Assembly: GCA_032622095.1 (NCBI GenBank) | Contig: CP136061.1 | Location: forward strand, 169,699,107-169,763,106 | Reading direction: 5' to 3' | Source of the DNA: Siphonodentalium dalli | Taxonomy: Eukaryota; Mollusca; Scaphopoda; Gadilida; Siphonodentaliidae | DNA length: 64,000 nucleotides | In this document: piece after piece, positions 23,412 to 35,995 of the stretch | Layout of the letters: the number at the start of each line of letters is the position of its first letter | How positions within the stretch are numbered: position 1 is the first letter of the stretch | Translations under genes and position numbers: made by a program | Notes under the pieces: generated by a model | Database searches by the model: none | What the model was told of the DNA's origin: nothing | What the model saw: the letters and a program-made list of their open reading frames with translations, nothing else

Positions 23412-26400
23412 AATGAAAGTGTCAATGACACTGTAGCTCAACTTAGGTAGGGGAATAATTTAATGGTCGACAGTAAATGGAGGAATAGGAAAAGTGCTAA
23501 TTGAAATGTCTAAGAAAGACTAGATGTACATGTCAATATCAACATTCATAACAGGTTTCATAATGATCGGATCAGGGATGTGGTGATTATGGTGTGCCAA
23601 AGGATTTATTGATGCAAAGAGTAATTTCTAAAATGGCCACCGGCAGCCATGTTTTTTTCCGAATTACCTCAAAATGACTTGTTCCCATCTACAGCCTTTA
23701 CAAATCTCATAATGATCTGAACAAAGGTATGACCTGTAGCCTATGCCAATGGATTTAGTCATGCAAAGAGTAAAATCCAAGATGGCTGCTGGCGGCCATG
23801 TTTTTCGGCTGAACGACCCCAAAATGACTCGTTTCCCATCTACATGTCATTGTAAACATACATGACAAATTTCATGAAGTTCCGACCAAAGCTACGACCT
23901 GTAGCCCGCACCAAAGGATTTATTCATGCAAAGAGTAAAATCCAATATGGCTGCTGGCGGACATGTTTTTTAAGCCAAACGACCCCAAAATGACTCGTTC
24001 CCATCTACATGTTAATATTAACATCCATGATAAATATCATGATGATCAGACAAACAGTACGACCTGTAGCCTGTGCCAATGGATTGAATTTTGAAATGCA
24101 AGATGGCTGCCAGCGGCCATGTTTTTTGGGTGTATGACCCAAAAATGACTCGTTCCCATATACATGTCAATATCAATATTCATGACAAATTTCATAAAGG
24201 TCAGACCAAAGGTACGACCTGTAACCCGCGTCAAAGGATTTAGTCATGCAAAGAGTAAAATCCAAGATGGCTGCTGGCGGCCATGTTTTTTGGTCGAACG
24301 ACCCCAAAATCACTCGTTCCCATCTACATGTCATTGTTAACATCCATGACAAATTTCATGAAGTTCTGACCAAAGCTACAACCTGTAGCCCGCGCCAAAG
24401 AATTTAGTCATGCAAAGAGTAAAATCCAAGATGGCTGCTGGCGGCCATGTTTTTTGGCTGAACGACCCCAAAATCACTCGTTCCCATCTACATGTCAATG
24501 TTAACATCCATGACAAATTTCATGAAGTTCTGACCAAAGCTACAACCTGTAGCCCGTGCCAAAGAATTTAGTCATGCAAAGAGTAAAATCCAAGATGGCT
24601 GCTGGCGGCCATGTTTTTTGGCTGAACGACCCCAAAATCACTCGTTCCCATCTACATGTCAATGTTAACATCCATGACAAATTTCATGATGATCAGACGA
24701 ACATCACGACCTGTAGCCAGCGCCAATGGATTGAATTTTGAAATCCAAAATGGCCACCAGCGGCCATGTTTTTTGGCCGAATGACCCCAAAATGACTCGT
24801 TCCCATCTACATGTCAATGTCAACATTCATGACAAAATTCATAAAGATCAGACCATAGGTACGACCTGTAGCCCGCGCCAAAGGATTTAGTCATGCAAAG
24901 AGTAAAATTCATGATGGCTGCTGGCGGCCATGTTTTTTGGCCGAACAACCCCAAAGTCACTCGTTCCCATCTACATGTCATTGTTAACATCCATGACAAA
25001 TTTCATGAAGTTCTGATAAAAACTACGACCTGTAGCCTGCGCCAAAGGATTTAGTCATGCAAAGAGTAAAATCCAAGATGGCTGCTGGCGGCCATGTTTT
25101 TTGGCTGAACGACCCCAAAATCACTCGTTCCCAACTACATGTCAATATTAACATCCATGACAAACTTCATAATTATCAGACGAACAGTACGACCTGTAGC
25201 CCGTGCCAATGGATTGAATTTTGAAATCCAAAATGGCCACCAGCGGCCATGTTTTTTGGCCGAATGACCCCCAAAATGACTCGATCCCATCTACATGTCA
25301 ATGTCAACATTCATGACAAATTTCATAAAGATCAGACCAAAGGTACGACCTGTAGCCCGCGCCAAAGGATTTAGTCATGCAAAGAGTAAAATCCAAGATG
25401 GCTGCTGACGGCCATGTTTTTTGGCTGAACGACCCCAAAATCACTCGTTCCCATCTACATGTCAATATTAACATCCATGACAAATTTCATGATGATCAAA
25501 CGAACAGTACGACCTGTAGCCTGTGCCAATGGATTGAATTTTGAAATGCAAGATGGCTGCCAGCGGCCATGTTTTTTGGGTGTATGACCCAAAAATGACT
25601 CGTTCCCATATACATGTCAATATCAATATTCATGACAAATTTCATAAAGGTCAGACCAAAGGTACGACCTGTAACCCGCGTCAAAGGATTTAGTCATGCA
25701 AAGAGTAAAATCCAAGATGGCTGCTGGCGGCCATGTTTTTTGGTCGAACGACCCCAAAATCACTCGTTCCCATCTACATGTCATTGTTAACATCCATGAC
25801 AAATTTCACGAAGTTCTGACCAAAGCTACAACCTGTAGCCCGCGCCAAAGAATTTAGTCATGCAAAGAGTAAAATCCAAGATGGCTGCTGGCGGCCATGT
25901 TTTTTGGCTGAACGACCCCAAAATCACTCGTTCCCATCTACATGTCAATGTTAACATCCATGACAAATTTCATGAAGTTCTGACCAAAGCTACAACCTGT
26001 AGCCCGTGCCAAAGAATTTAGTCATGCAAAGAGTAAAATCCAAGATGGCTGCTGGCGGCCATGTTTTTTGGCTGAACGACCCCAAAATCACTCGTTCCCA
26101 TCTACATGTCAATTTTAACATCCATGACAAATTTCATGATGATCAGACGAACAGCACGACCTGTAGCCCGCGCCAATGGATTGAATTTTGAAATCCAAAA
26201 TGGCCACCAGCGGCCATGTTTTTTGGCCGAATGACCCCAAAATGACTCGTTCCCATCTACATGTCAATGTCAACATTCATGACAAAATTCATAAAGATCA
26301 GACCATAGGTACGACCTGTAGCCCGCGCCAAAGGATTTAGTCATGCAAAGAGTAAAATTCATGATGGCTGCTGGCGGCCATGTTTTTTGGCCGAACAACC

Positions 26401-27180
26401 CCAAAGTCACTCGTTCCCATCTACATGTCATTGTTAACATCCATGACAAATTTCATGAAGTTCTGATAAAAACTACGACCTGTAGCCTGCGCCAAAGGAT
26501 TTAGTCATGCAAAGAGTAAAATCCAAGATGGCTGCTGGCGGCCATGTTTTTTGGCTGAACGACCCCAAAATCACTCGTTCCCAACTACATGTCAATATTA
26601 ACATCCATGACAAACTTCATAATTATCAGACGAACAGTACGACCTGTAGCCCGTGCCAATGGATTGAATTTTGAAATCCAAAATGGCCACCAGCGGCCAT
26701 GTTTTTTGGCCGAATGACCCCCAAAATGACTCGATCCCATCTACATGTCAATGTCAACATTCATGACAAATTTCATAAAGATCAGACCAAAGGTACGACC
26801 TGTAGCCCGCGCCAAAGGATTTAGTCATGCAAAGAGTAAAATCCAAGATGGCTGCTGACGGCCATGTTTTTTGGCTGAACGACCCCAAAATCACTCGTTC
26901 CCATCTACATGTCAATATTAACATCCATGACAAATTTCATGATGATCAAACGAACAGTACGACCTGTAGCCCGCGCCAATGGATTGAATTTTGAAATCCA
27001 AGATGACCACCAGCGGCCATGTTTTTTGGCCGAATGACCCCAAAATGACTCGTTCCCATCTACATGTCAACATTCATGCAAAATTTCATAAAGATCAGAC
27101 CAAAGGTACGACCTGTAGCCCGCGCCAAAGGAAATTGTTGACGCACACACGGACGACGGACGCCAAACCATGGCAATAGC
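23412..27180 (+). mobile_element. Satellite-bearing element 1 with ~164-bp monomer array
   Basis: Starts with AAATGAAAGTGTCAATGACA (hairpin GTGTCA-A-TGACAC) and a ~110-bp leader, then more than 20 monomers with period 164 bp (TAGTCATGCA at 24241, 24405, 24569). Two monomer classes alternate: one has GGATTTAGTCATGCAAAGAG, the other GGATTGAATTTTGAAATCC. It ends with a tail containing GGAAATTGTTGACG, a CA tract and CCATGGCAATAGCTCA. The leader-array-tail plan resembles the satellite-carrying 'pearl'/Helitron-like elements described in bivalves; that assignment is inference. Frames inside are artefacts because 164 is not a multiple of three. Confidence 0.8.
24046..26945 (+). repeat. Higher-order repeat: two 1450-bp units
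   Basis: The stretch starting at 24046 recurs almost unchanged at 25496, and 24556 at 26006, giving a shift of exactly 1450 bp (about nine monomers). The same sequence of monomer variants, including rare ones such as GTATGACCCAAAAATGACTC, repeats in order. Only a handful of substitutions separate the units, so this duplication is far younger than the monomers. Confidence 0.9.
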
Positions 27181-27935
27181 TCAAACTTACAAAACTCAAC
27201 AAAAAAGATTTTTAACTTTAAAGAAAAATTCGGACTAATAATATCGATATGGTGTCACAAGAAGCTTGTACAGAAAAAATTATTCAAATCGGTTCATATT
27301 TGTTAAAGTTATTAAGTCAGACAGAATTTTCTAAGTCAAAATAAGTCGAAAATGAAGTGTAATATTACGAAAAACAGTCTGAGCCAATCCCTAGCCGCAT
27401 CATGTAGAGAGGGTATTGTGAGAATCATGTATACCAAAAATTATTGAAATCGGTTCATATTTGTTAAAGTTATTAAGTTGGACAGAATTTTCTGAGTCAA
27501 AACAAGTCGAAAAAGAGGCGTAACTTGAAAAAGAAAAGTCGGACCGAACCGCAATTAGCATCATGCGGAGAGACCGTCCTAAGGAGGTTGCATACAAAAT
27601 ATTATTGAAATCGGTTCATAGTTGTTCGAGTTATGAGGTCGGACGGAAGGACACACGGATGGAGAAAGCGTGACGGACAGATGGACGCAGTCAATCCAGT
27701 ATACCCCCCATTTTCTTCGAAAGTGGGGGTATACAAAAGATGAATAACTCTAGAATGGAAAATCAGAACAAAACGATGGTACCCTCTATTTAATGTCCTC
27801 ATAGTAGTGAACATCCATACCTAATTTCATTGAGATCCGAGCACAACTGTTCAAGTTATGACATGAAAAGACATTGGACGGATGTACACGCACACACACG
27901 CACGCACGGACAGGTGCAAAACAGTATACCCCCTT
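27181..27935 (+). repeat. Conserved downstream region, copy 1
   Basis: About 750 bp after the array tail, beginning AAACTTACAAAACTCAAC. It contains repeated GAAATCGGTTCATATTTGTT blocks, GACGGA-type simple repeats, a CCCCCATTTTC/GAAAGTGGGGG inverted pair near 27705-27730 and a CA tract. It recurs at 31616-32372. Non-coding, with many stop codons. Confidence 0.75.
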
Positions 27936-27939
27936 TTTA

Positions 27940-28450
27940 GCTCACCTGAGACGAAGTCTCCGGTAGAGGTATAGTCATCACTCCTCGTCCGTCCGTCATA
28001 CCGTCCATCCGTCCGTCAACAATCATCTTCTTGTCCCGAACCGTAAGACTTAACGTGTTCATATTTGGTGTGGATGTTCCCTAGGTGAAACACATTCAGA
28101 TTTGTTCAAATGAGGTCACTGGGTGGAATAGTTGTGAAAGCAGGGCCATAACTCTATTCCTCCATAGTAATTCTTAGAACGACTTCTTTTACTGAACTAT
28201 AAGGCCATATGGATTCATATTTGGTGTGGATGTTCCCTAGTTGACTCACATTCAGATTTGTTAAAATGAGGTCACCAGGTTGACTAGTTGAGAAACCAGG
28301 GCCATAACTCTATTCCTCTTAGAATGACTTCTTCTTTTGAACCATTTGACCGATTTAGCTTACATTTGGTATGGAGAGTCCTTGTGTGACTGGGGTTCCG
28401 ATTTGTTCAAATGGGGTCACTGGGTCAAATAGGGGCAGAGCCAGGGCCCA
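27940..28450 (+). repeat. Dispersed repeat AGCTCACCTGAGACGAAGTC, tandem parts
   Basis: Starts TTAGCTCACCTGAGACGAAG followed by GTCCGTCCGTC repeats. Then ~150-bp units recur, with CATATTTGGTGTGGATGTTC at 28060 and 28217 and CATAACTCTATTCCTC at 28147 and 28304. This is a style of repeat widespread in molluscan DNA. The 122-codon frame across 28371-28739 includes a poly-C run and is not a credible gene. Confidence 0.6.
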
Positions 28451-28869
28451 GGGACATAACTCTTCAAAAAAAGTTAATTCAAATCCTTGTTTTAAACCCT
28501 TGCCCCCCCCCCCCCTCCACCCCACCTCCCCCACCACTGCATGTCCCTGCCACCCCACACCAGAGATCCCTGCAAGGTTCACCCCATTAAAAGCCTTACA
28601 CTTTAGTTATATGACATGCCAGGAACTGACCAGCCTTAATTCTCACAGTGCCCACAGCTGTGTGTCCAGTCATTATAAAGTAATTAACTTTTATCTCAAT
28701 ATCCACATTTATCAGGCCAAGAGAGAAAGATGTGTGTGAATGAAATTAATCCTATGTGTTTACAGCAATCTCAAATACAACTCTAACTGTTTGACAGTGT
28801 ACATATTTTATAATAGTATTAGTATTAACCATTTCATTACCAGAGCTATGCTGGTACAGCAATAAAGAC

Positions 28870-29450
28870 CCTGCACCAGTGTATTCTCCTATATATAAGA
28901 GAATACACTGGGGGTTCAAGATCAAGGAAATATTGTTAGGCCAATATAGTCAGACATCCAAATAAATCACACATGTCCTATTCTCGCAGGGATGTCCCCA
29001 CATATGTTTGGGGAGGGGGCAAATTTCTCAGATTTGTTCATTGAGATGTAATTGTTTTTCCAAAACCAATTACATATACTAAAATAAAATGAATATAAAA
29101 TAATAGACCATTGATCAAGAGAAATGAGCTCCTAGTTTTAATATTTGTCCAATATTTATTATTTTATAACAAAGTACTAGTATCATGCCAGTGCATTGTC
29201 TTATATATGTGAGTGTCCCATAGGTAGCCTCACCTAAGAGAATGCACTGGTTTTCGAGGTTAAGGAAATATTGTTAGGCAAATGTAGACAAGCATCCAAT
29301 AAATCACAGATGTCCTATTCTTGCAGGGATGTCCCCATGGGTTGAGGGGGTGGAATTAGCAGATTTGTTCAATGAGATGTAATTTGTTTTCTCAAAATTA
29401 ATTATATAGACTAAAATGAATATAAAATAGTAAACTACTTAATTTTTTAA
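28870..29450 (+). repeat. Direct repeat, two ~240-bp copies ~345 bp apart
   Basis: GGAAATATTGTTAGGC followed by AATAAATCACA(C/G)ATGTCCTATTC and GCAGGGATGTCCCCA occurs near 28924 and again near 29269, with substitutions. An internal hairpin, TATATATAAGAGAATACACTGG with an earlier CAGTGTATTCTCC, lies at the start of copy 1. Confidence 0.7.
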
Positions 29451-29754
29451 CCCCCAGATTACATTATATAAAATATATGGCATATTATATACCATTTGAA
29501 AGAGCAAGCTCCAAAACATTGTATTATCAACTTATCCAGTATAATCAACTGTGGACATGTTGTTTTTATTGAGTTGCCAAAGAGTTTTGTCATCTAGATT
29601 GCAGTAAAAAGCTAAATTATTTTCAATGCAGGGGGAATAACTCTATATATTAAAGATGGAGTTCTTCCCCTTCCATTAAAAAAGTTTGAATTATGTTGCA
29701 TTTTGGGATCCAAAGTGGGGGGGGGGGGGGGGAGTCATTCTATAATTTCAAAAG

Positions 29755-30300
29755 TTTTTGGCTCACCTGAGACAAAGTCTGGTGGAGCTATAGTCATCAC
29801 TCCTCGTCCGTCCGTCAACAATTCTTTAAACTTCTCCTCTGGAACCATAAGACCGAATGGGTTCATAGTTGGTGTGGATATTGCCTTGGTGACTCACATT
29901 CAGATTTGTTCAAATGAGGTCACTGGGTCAAATGTGGGCAGGGACATAACTCCACAAAATATTAAAAATTGCAAGTGGTTAACTCTCCCACACCCACCAC
30001 TTCACCAGAACATATTTGGCAAACTTGAAGTGTTCTTTGAAAGAACCACCAGCTCTATTTAGTTCACATTTAATATTGAGGCTCCTTTGGTGATGTGTGA
30101 TTCAGAATTGTTTAATCAGGGTCACCAGGTCAAGTAGGTGCAAGGCCAGCTACATTACTCTTTCTCTCCATAGTAATTCATCATACGTCTTCTATGCAAG
30201 AATGAAATGGCCTATTTTGCTTATATTTAGTAGGAAATTACCTCGGGTGACAGATTTGTGAAAATGGCATCACAAAGTCGAATAAGGGCATTGCCAGAGA
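29755..30300 (+). repeat. Second dispersed AGCTCACCTGAG-type repeat
   Basis: TTGGCTCACCTGAGACAAAGTC with GTCCGTCCGTC, CATAGTTGGTGTGGATATTG and the AATGAGGTCACTGGGTCAAA motif matches 27940-28450 in order. It is preceded by a G run (29717-29732). Another run of 14 G lies at 30603-30617. No gene. Confidence 0.6.
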
Positions 30301-30772
30301 CATAACTATTTCACAACATAGTAATTCTTAAAATATGTATGACAGAGCCAAGAACTAGTTGGCTTATTTAGCATGGAATATTCTTGTTTGACTGCGATAC
30401 AGATATTTTTAATGGGGTAACCTGGAAAAATAGGACAGTTTCCTTCTTAATATGCTTCCTTCACAAGGACCATCAGGTCTATTTTATAAAAAGGCGCTTG
30501 TGGGATTGGAAATTTCCAACAATTGGGAAAGTTTGAGATATCAATTGTGTAATTCCAACCTAAGACTTGGGAGTCTGGAGCCCAGTCGAGAGGGGACTTG
30601 TTGGGGGGGGGGGGGGTGATCAGTAGTGTACATTTGGCCACATATCCTGTTTAGATCTACTTCTTTTAAAGTGATTATGAAAAGTTCTGACTGTTGTGGT
30701 CTCCAGAGTCCCAGTCTTATCAGTCTTTGCAGTCTGGTGAGCGACCCCACAGTCATTGACTGTCTTGTTTAA

Positions 30773-31615
30773 ATGAAAGTGTCAATGACACTGTAGCTCA
30801 ACTTAGGTAGGGGAATAATTTAATGGTTGACAGTAAATGGAGGAATAGCAAAGGTGCTAATTGAAATGTCTAACATGTGCCAAAGGATTTAGTCATGCAA
30901 AGAGTAAAATCCAAGATGGCTGCTGGTGGCCATCTTTTTTGGCCAATTGACCCCAAAAGGACTCGTTCCCATCTAAGTGTCATTGTTAACATCCATGACA
31001 AATTTCATGAAGATCTGACCAAAGCTATGACCTGTAGCCCGCGCCAAAGGATTTAGTCATGCAAATCCAATGTAAATCCAATGTAAATCCAAGATGGCTG
31101 CTGGCGGCCATGTTTTTTGGCCGAACGACCCCAAAATGACTCGTTCCCATCTACATCTTATTGTTAACATCCATGACAAATTTCATGAAGTTCCGACCAA
31201 AGGTACGACCTGTAGCCCGCGCCAAAGGATTTAGTCATGCAAAGAGTAAAATCCAAGATGGCTGCTGACGGCCATGTTTTTTGGCCGAACGACCCCAAAA
31301 TCACTCGTTCCCATCTACATGTCAATATTAACATCCATGACAAATTTCATGATGATCAAACGAACATTACGACCTGTAGCCCGCGCCAATGGATTGAATT
31401 TTGAAATCCAAGATGGCCACCAGCGGCCATGTTTTTTGGCCGAATGACCCCAAAATGACTCGTTCCCATCTACATGTCAATGTCAACATTCATGCAAAAT
31501 TTCATAAAGATCAGACCAAAGCTACCACCTGTAGCCCGCGCCAAAGGAAATTGTTGACGGGCACACACACGCGCACACGGACGACGGACGCCAAACCATG
31601 GCAATAGCTCAAACT
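30773..31615 (+). mobile_element. Satellite-bearing element 2 (short array)
   Basis: The same leader as at 23412 (AAATGAAAGTGTCAATGACA...) is followed by about five ~164-bp monomers and the same tail with a CA tract and CCATGGCAATAGCTCA. Its last ~370 bp nearly match the end of element 1 (26837-27200). One monomer has a triplicated AATCCAATGTA near 31065-31090. Confidence 0.8.
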
Positions 31616-32372
31616 TACAAAACTCAACAAAAAAGATTTTTAACTTTAAAGAAAAATTCGGACTAATAATATCGATATGGTGTCACAAGAAGCTTGTACA
31701 GAAAAAATTATTCAAATCGGTTCATATTTGTTAAAGTTATTAAGTCAGACAGAATTTTCTAAGTCAAATTAAGTCGAAAATGAAGTGTAATATTACGAAA
31801 AACAGTCTGAGCCAATCCCTAGCCGCATCATGTAGAGTGGGTATTGTGAGAATCATGTATACCAAAAATTATTGAAATCGGTTCATATTTGTTAAAGTTA
31901 TTAAGTTGGACAGAATTTTCTGAGTCAAAACAAGTCGAAAAAGAGGCGTAACTTGAAAAAGAAAAGTCGGACCGAACCGCAATTAGCATCATGCGGAGAG
32001 ACCGTCCTAAGGAGGTTGCATACAAAATATTATTGAAATCGGTTAATAGTTGTTCGAGTTATGAGGTCGGACGGACGGACGGAAGGACACACGGATGGAG
32101 AAAGCGTGACGGACAGATGGACGGATGGACGCAGTCAATCCAGTATACCCCCCATTTTCTTCGAAAGAGGGGGTATAAAAAAGATGAATAACTCTAGAAT
32201 GGAAAATCAGAACAAAACGATGGTACCCTCTATTTAATGTCCTCATAGTAGTGAACATCCATACCTAATTTCATTGAGATCCGAGCACTACTGTTCAAGT
32301 TATGACATGAACAGACATCGGACGGATGTACACGCACACACAGACAGGTGCAAAACAGTATACCCCCCTTTT
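31616..32372 (+). repeat. Conserved downstream region, copy 2
   Basis: Near-identical to 27181-27935, with small differences: an extra GACGGACG unit near 32070 and a shorter CA tract near 32330. Together with the array end it forms a ~1.1-kb paralogous block. Confidence 0.8.
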
Positions 32373-32373
32373 T

Positions 32374-34417
32374 TAAATGAAAGTGTCAATGACACTGTAG
32401 CTCAACTTAGGTAGGGGAATAATTTAATGGTTGACAGTAAATGGAGGAATAGCAAAGGTGCTAATTGAAATGTCTAACATGTGCCAAAGGTCATGCAAAG
32501 AGTAAAATCCAAGATGGCTGCTGGTGGCCATGTTTTTTGGCCAATTGACCCCAAAAGGACTCGTTCCCATCTACGTGTCATTGTTAACATCCATGAAAAA
32601 TTTCATGAAGATCTGACCAAAGCTATGACCTGTAGCCCGTGCCAAAGGATTTAGTCATGCAAAGAGTTAAATCCAAGATGGCTGCTGGCGGCCATGTATT
32701 TTGGCCGGACGACCCCAAAATCACTTGTTCCCATCTACATGTCAATACTAACATCTATGACATATTTCATGATGATCAGACGAACAGTACGACCTGTAGC
32801 CCGTACCATTGGATTGAATTTTGAAATCCAAGATGGCCACCAGCGGCCATGTTTTTCGGCCAAATGACCCCAAAATGACTTGTTTCCCATCTACATGTCA
32901 TTGTTAACATCCATGAAGTTCCGACCAAAGCTACGACCTGTAGCCCTTGCCAAAGGATTTAGTCATGCAAAGAGTAAAACCCAGGATGGCTGCTGGCGGC
33001 CATGTTTTTTGGCCGAACGACCCCAAAATCACTCGTTCCCATCTACATTTCAATATTAACATCTATGACAAATTTCATGATAATCAGACGAACAGTACGA
33101 CCTGTAGCCCGCGCCAATGGATTGAATTTTGAAATCCAAGATGGCTGCCAGCAGCCATGTTTTTTTGCCGAATGACCCCAAAATGACTCGTTCCCATTTA
33201 CATGTCAATGGCAACATTCTTGACAAACTTCATAAACATCGGACCAAAGGTACGACCTGTAGCCCGCGGCAAAGGATTTAGTCATGCAAAGAGTAAAATC
33301 CAAGATGGCTGCTGGCGGCCATGTTTTTTGGCCGAACGACCCCAAAATGACTCGTTCCCATCTACATCTTATTGTTAACAACCATGACAAATTTCATGAA
33401 GTTCCGACCAAAGATACGACCTGTAGACCGCGCCAAAGGATTTAGTCATGCAAAGAGTAAAATCCAAGATGGCTGCTGGCGGCCATGTTTTTTGGCCGAA
33501 CGACCCCAAAATAACTCGTTCCCATCTACATGTCATTGTTAACATCCATGACAAATTTCATGAAGTTCTGACCAAAGCTACAACCTGTAGCCCGCGCCAA
33601 AGAATTTAGTCATGCAAAGAGTAAAATCCAAGATGGCTGCTGGCGGCCATGTTTTTTGGCTGAACGACCCCAAAATCACTCGTTCCTATCTACATGTCAA
33701 TATTAACATCCATGACAAATTTCATGATGATCAGACGAACAGCACGACCTGTAGCCCGCGCCAATGGATTGAATTTTGAAATCCAAAATGGCCACCAGCG
33801 GCCATGTTTTTTGGCCGAATGACCCCAAAATGACTCGTTCCCATCTACATGTCAATGTCAACATTCATGACAAAATTCATAAAGATCAGACCATAGGTAC
33901 GACCTGTAGCCCACGCCAAAGGATTTAGTCATGCAAAGAGTAAAATCCATGATGGCTGCTGGCGGCCATGTTGTTTGGCCGAACAACCCCAAAATCACTC
34001 GTTCCCATCTACATGTCATTGTTAACATCCATGACAAATTTCATGAAGTTCTGATAAAAACTACGACCTGTAGCCTGCGCCAAAGGATTTAGTCATGCAA
34101 AGAGTAAAATCCAAGATGGCTGCCAGCGGCCATGTTTTTTGGCCGAACGACCCCAAAATGACTCGTTCCCAACTACATGTCAATATTAACATCCATGACA
34201 AATTTCATAATGATCAGACGAACAGTACGACCTGTAGCCCGCGCCAATGGATTGAATTTTGAAATCCAAAATGGCCACCAGCGGCCATGTTTTTTGGCCG
34301 AATGACCCCAAAATGACTCGATCCCATCTACATGTCAATGTCAACATTCATGACAAATTTCATAAAGATCAGACCAAAGGTACGACCTGTAGCCCGCGCC
34401 AAAGGATTTAGTCATGC
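32374..34417 (+). mobile_element. Satellite-bearing element 3, truncated by a duplication junction
   Basis: Third copy of the leader, followed by about 12 monomers. It stops inside a monomer (GGATTTAGTCATGC) and passes straight into the duplicated segment (TAATAGTCATCCC) with a 2-3 base overlap, so its tail is missing. The junction is the expected head-to-tail breakpoint of the duplicated unit. Confidence 0.8.
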
Positions 34418-35436
34418 TAATAGTCATCCCAAGACATATGCCAAATCCAAATTAAGTGATCATTTTATTCAAATTTTGGTTATATATGATTACATGCTAA
34501 AGTTCCCACCCCCATACTTGCAAATTAACATTTCCAAGAAAATCCAACCAATGTTAATTCTACATGAAAAAAGTGTCAAAAAATTAGTAAAATATGATGA
34601 AATTAATTTAAGGACACAAATAGCTATATTATGATTTTAAAATCACCACCCATTCCATTTTTGTCAGAGCCATTTTAGAAAACTTGAGAAAGTGGTAGCC
34701 CTCCCCCATAAAAACGAGAAAGGCTGTCAGTCTTAAAACAACGCACTTACATTGTGATATAACAAACAATTCCTGCAATAAAACTATGCAAAGTATGCTG
34801 AAAGTCACTCAGGGATATATAAGAAAACAATCTAATGCAATGGTTTCATGCCACATCTGGTTATTTTGGAAGAGTTGTTGAAATTCGAACGCGAGTGTGC
34901 TAGATTGGGAAATGTCCATTTTTAACAATTGATGCTCATTTCTTGTAAAGTTATGAACCGAAAAATAAAAAAAACAACTTCAATGCAACTGAAAGTCATC
35001 GCCTAATGTATCAGCAATATAAATATTGCAAGCTTTCTATTTTAATTGCGGCCATGTTCATGTGGCTGCAAAAGTCGTAAGTCTGTTACACATAAATGGT
35101 ATCAGACGTCCACCCCAATAGCTCGAATTTCGGAAATTGAAATACATTTCCACGAAATTTCACCTTTAATGGACATGGTTGAAATACAGCAAAAGCGTGT
35201 AAAATAAATTGGTATTGGATGTGATCTTTAAGATATCCTTCAATTTATATCGGATCAATGAACTCACGAATTTTTCCCCCGGTATTTTTTTTCTTGTGTT
35301 TTCTGTGTTGTTCAGTGTTCGTTACGGGAGAATCTAATGCTTTTAATTCGTCTACGAGCATCTTACGACGAACGTTATGAGATTAGCGGTCGCTTAGTTT
35401 GATTATTAGACAAAGTTTTATTTTAGAACGTATAAG
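34418..35436. repeat. Segment duplication, copy B, left part
   Basis: Matches 19203-20236 with sparse substitutions and short indels (for example CATATGCCAAATCC against CATATGATCACATATGCCAAATC). It ends in TATAAG, the left target duplication of the large element. Confidence 0.95.
35431..35436. other. Target-site duplication, left (TATAAG)
   Basis: Directly abuts the AGTAGTAG terminus; the matching copy is at 61081-61086 and the unoccupied site at 20231-20236. Confidence 0.95.
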
Positions 35437-35449
35437 AGTAGTAGTGTGA

Positions 35450-35600
35450 GGAAGGATACGGGAGTGAAAATCCTTTGTTAACATCAAAGGGTTTTCAATA
35501 TTCCACTTTCAACATCAAAGGAATTCCTCAAAAGATCAAAGGATTCACATTTCACACCTCAGTATTCCACTTTCAAACCTCAGTGTGAAAATGTGCTTTG
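35450..35600. repeat. Subterminal repeats of the large element
   Basis: Within 150 bp of the end, TATTCCACTTTCAA occurs twice, AACATCAAAGG twice, GATCAAAGGATT once and CACACCTCAG/AAACCTCAGTG twice. Such short subterminal repeats are candidate protein-binding sites for the enzyme that recognises the ends. The mirror copy is at about 60917-61067. Confidence 0.6.
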
Positions 35601-35782
35601 ATATCACCAAACAAGGAAATGAACTGAAAAACCCCGTATTTTCTATAAGCTGTGATCTCTCCAAACAAGGAAACGAACTGAAAAACCCTATATTTATCAA
35701 AGTGGGTCAGTACAGTAATAAATATATTAAGTCCGGTACATCTATATATATCTACGTATATATTAAAACCACTAACAGTTGA
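35600..35782 (+). other. Short duplicated motif encoding KQGNELKNP twice
   Basis: CCAAACAAGGAAATGAACTG at 35607 recurs as CCAAACAAGGAAACGAACTG at 35661 (54 bp apart, a multiple of three). The open frame here reads KQGNELKNPVFS then KQGNELKNPIF. It has no ATG at its left edge except an internal one at 35591. The repeat may be structural DNA rather than coding. It is mirrored at 60735-60917. Confidence 0.35.
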
Positions 35783-35812
35783 AACCAAAATATTTAAACT
35801 TTATAAATCTCA

Positions 35813-35995
35813 ATGGATAATTGGACACATCCGTGCAAATCATCAGACGGTATAGACATATATCCAGGTAGAACTATTTTGGCGACAGCTGTTAAACGAT
35901 ATTATGGAATTCCACAACAATATATAATGAGGAAAGCAGAATTAACCAGATTGATTATGCTACTAATAGAAGAGATACACCCATTGGTTCGCTAG
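35813..35995 (+). CDS. Uncharacterised 60-residue frame near the left end
   Basis: ATG-initiated frame beginning MDNWTHPCKSSDGIDIYPGR, with a probable amphipathic helix at residues 40-55 (RKAELTRLIMLLIEEI). It lies 376 bp inside the element terminus. Beyond it, in another frame, a stretch ending at 36039 reads GCDTEPNCKCYFCE, a Cys-x5-Cys-x-Cys-x2-Cys cluster like a small zinc-binding site; a frame slip in the ancestor could join the two. I recognise no family. The mirror copy at 60522-60704 differs at residue 9 (Lys to Thr). Similarity between arms does not prove coding because the arms are recent copies. Confidence 0.25.
   Translation: MDNWTHPCKSSDGIDIYPGRTILATAVKRYYGIPQQYIMRKAELTRLIMLLIEEIHPLVR

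Noticed and set aside
28371-28739. 122-codon frame with Pro-rich centre
   Set aside because: Spans a poly-C run and a dispersed repeat; the opposite strand is equally open.
24046-33390. Repeated ~61-codon frames (MPKNLVMQRVK... and similar)
   Set aside because: They are monomer translations; 164 bp is not a multiple of three, so no frame persists through the array.
23412-34417. CRISPR-like array
   Set aside because: Repeat and spacer cannot be separated: the whole 164 bp is repeated, and the DNA is eukaryotic in style.
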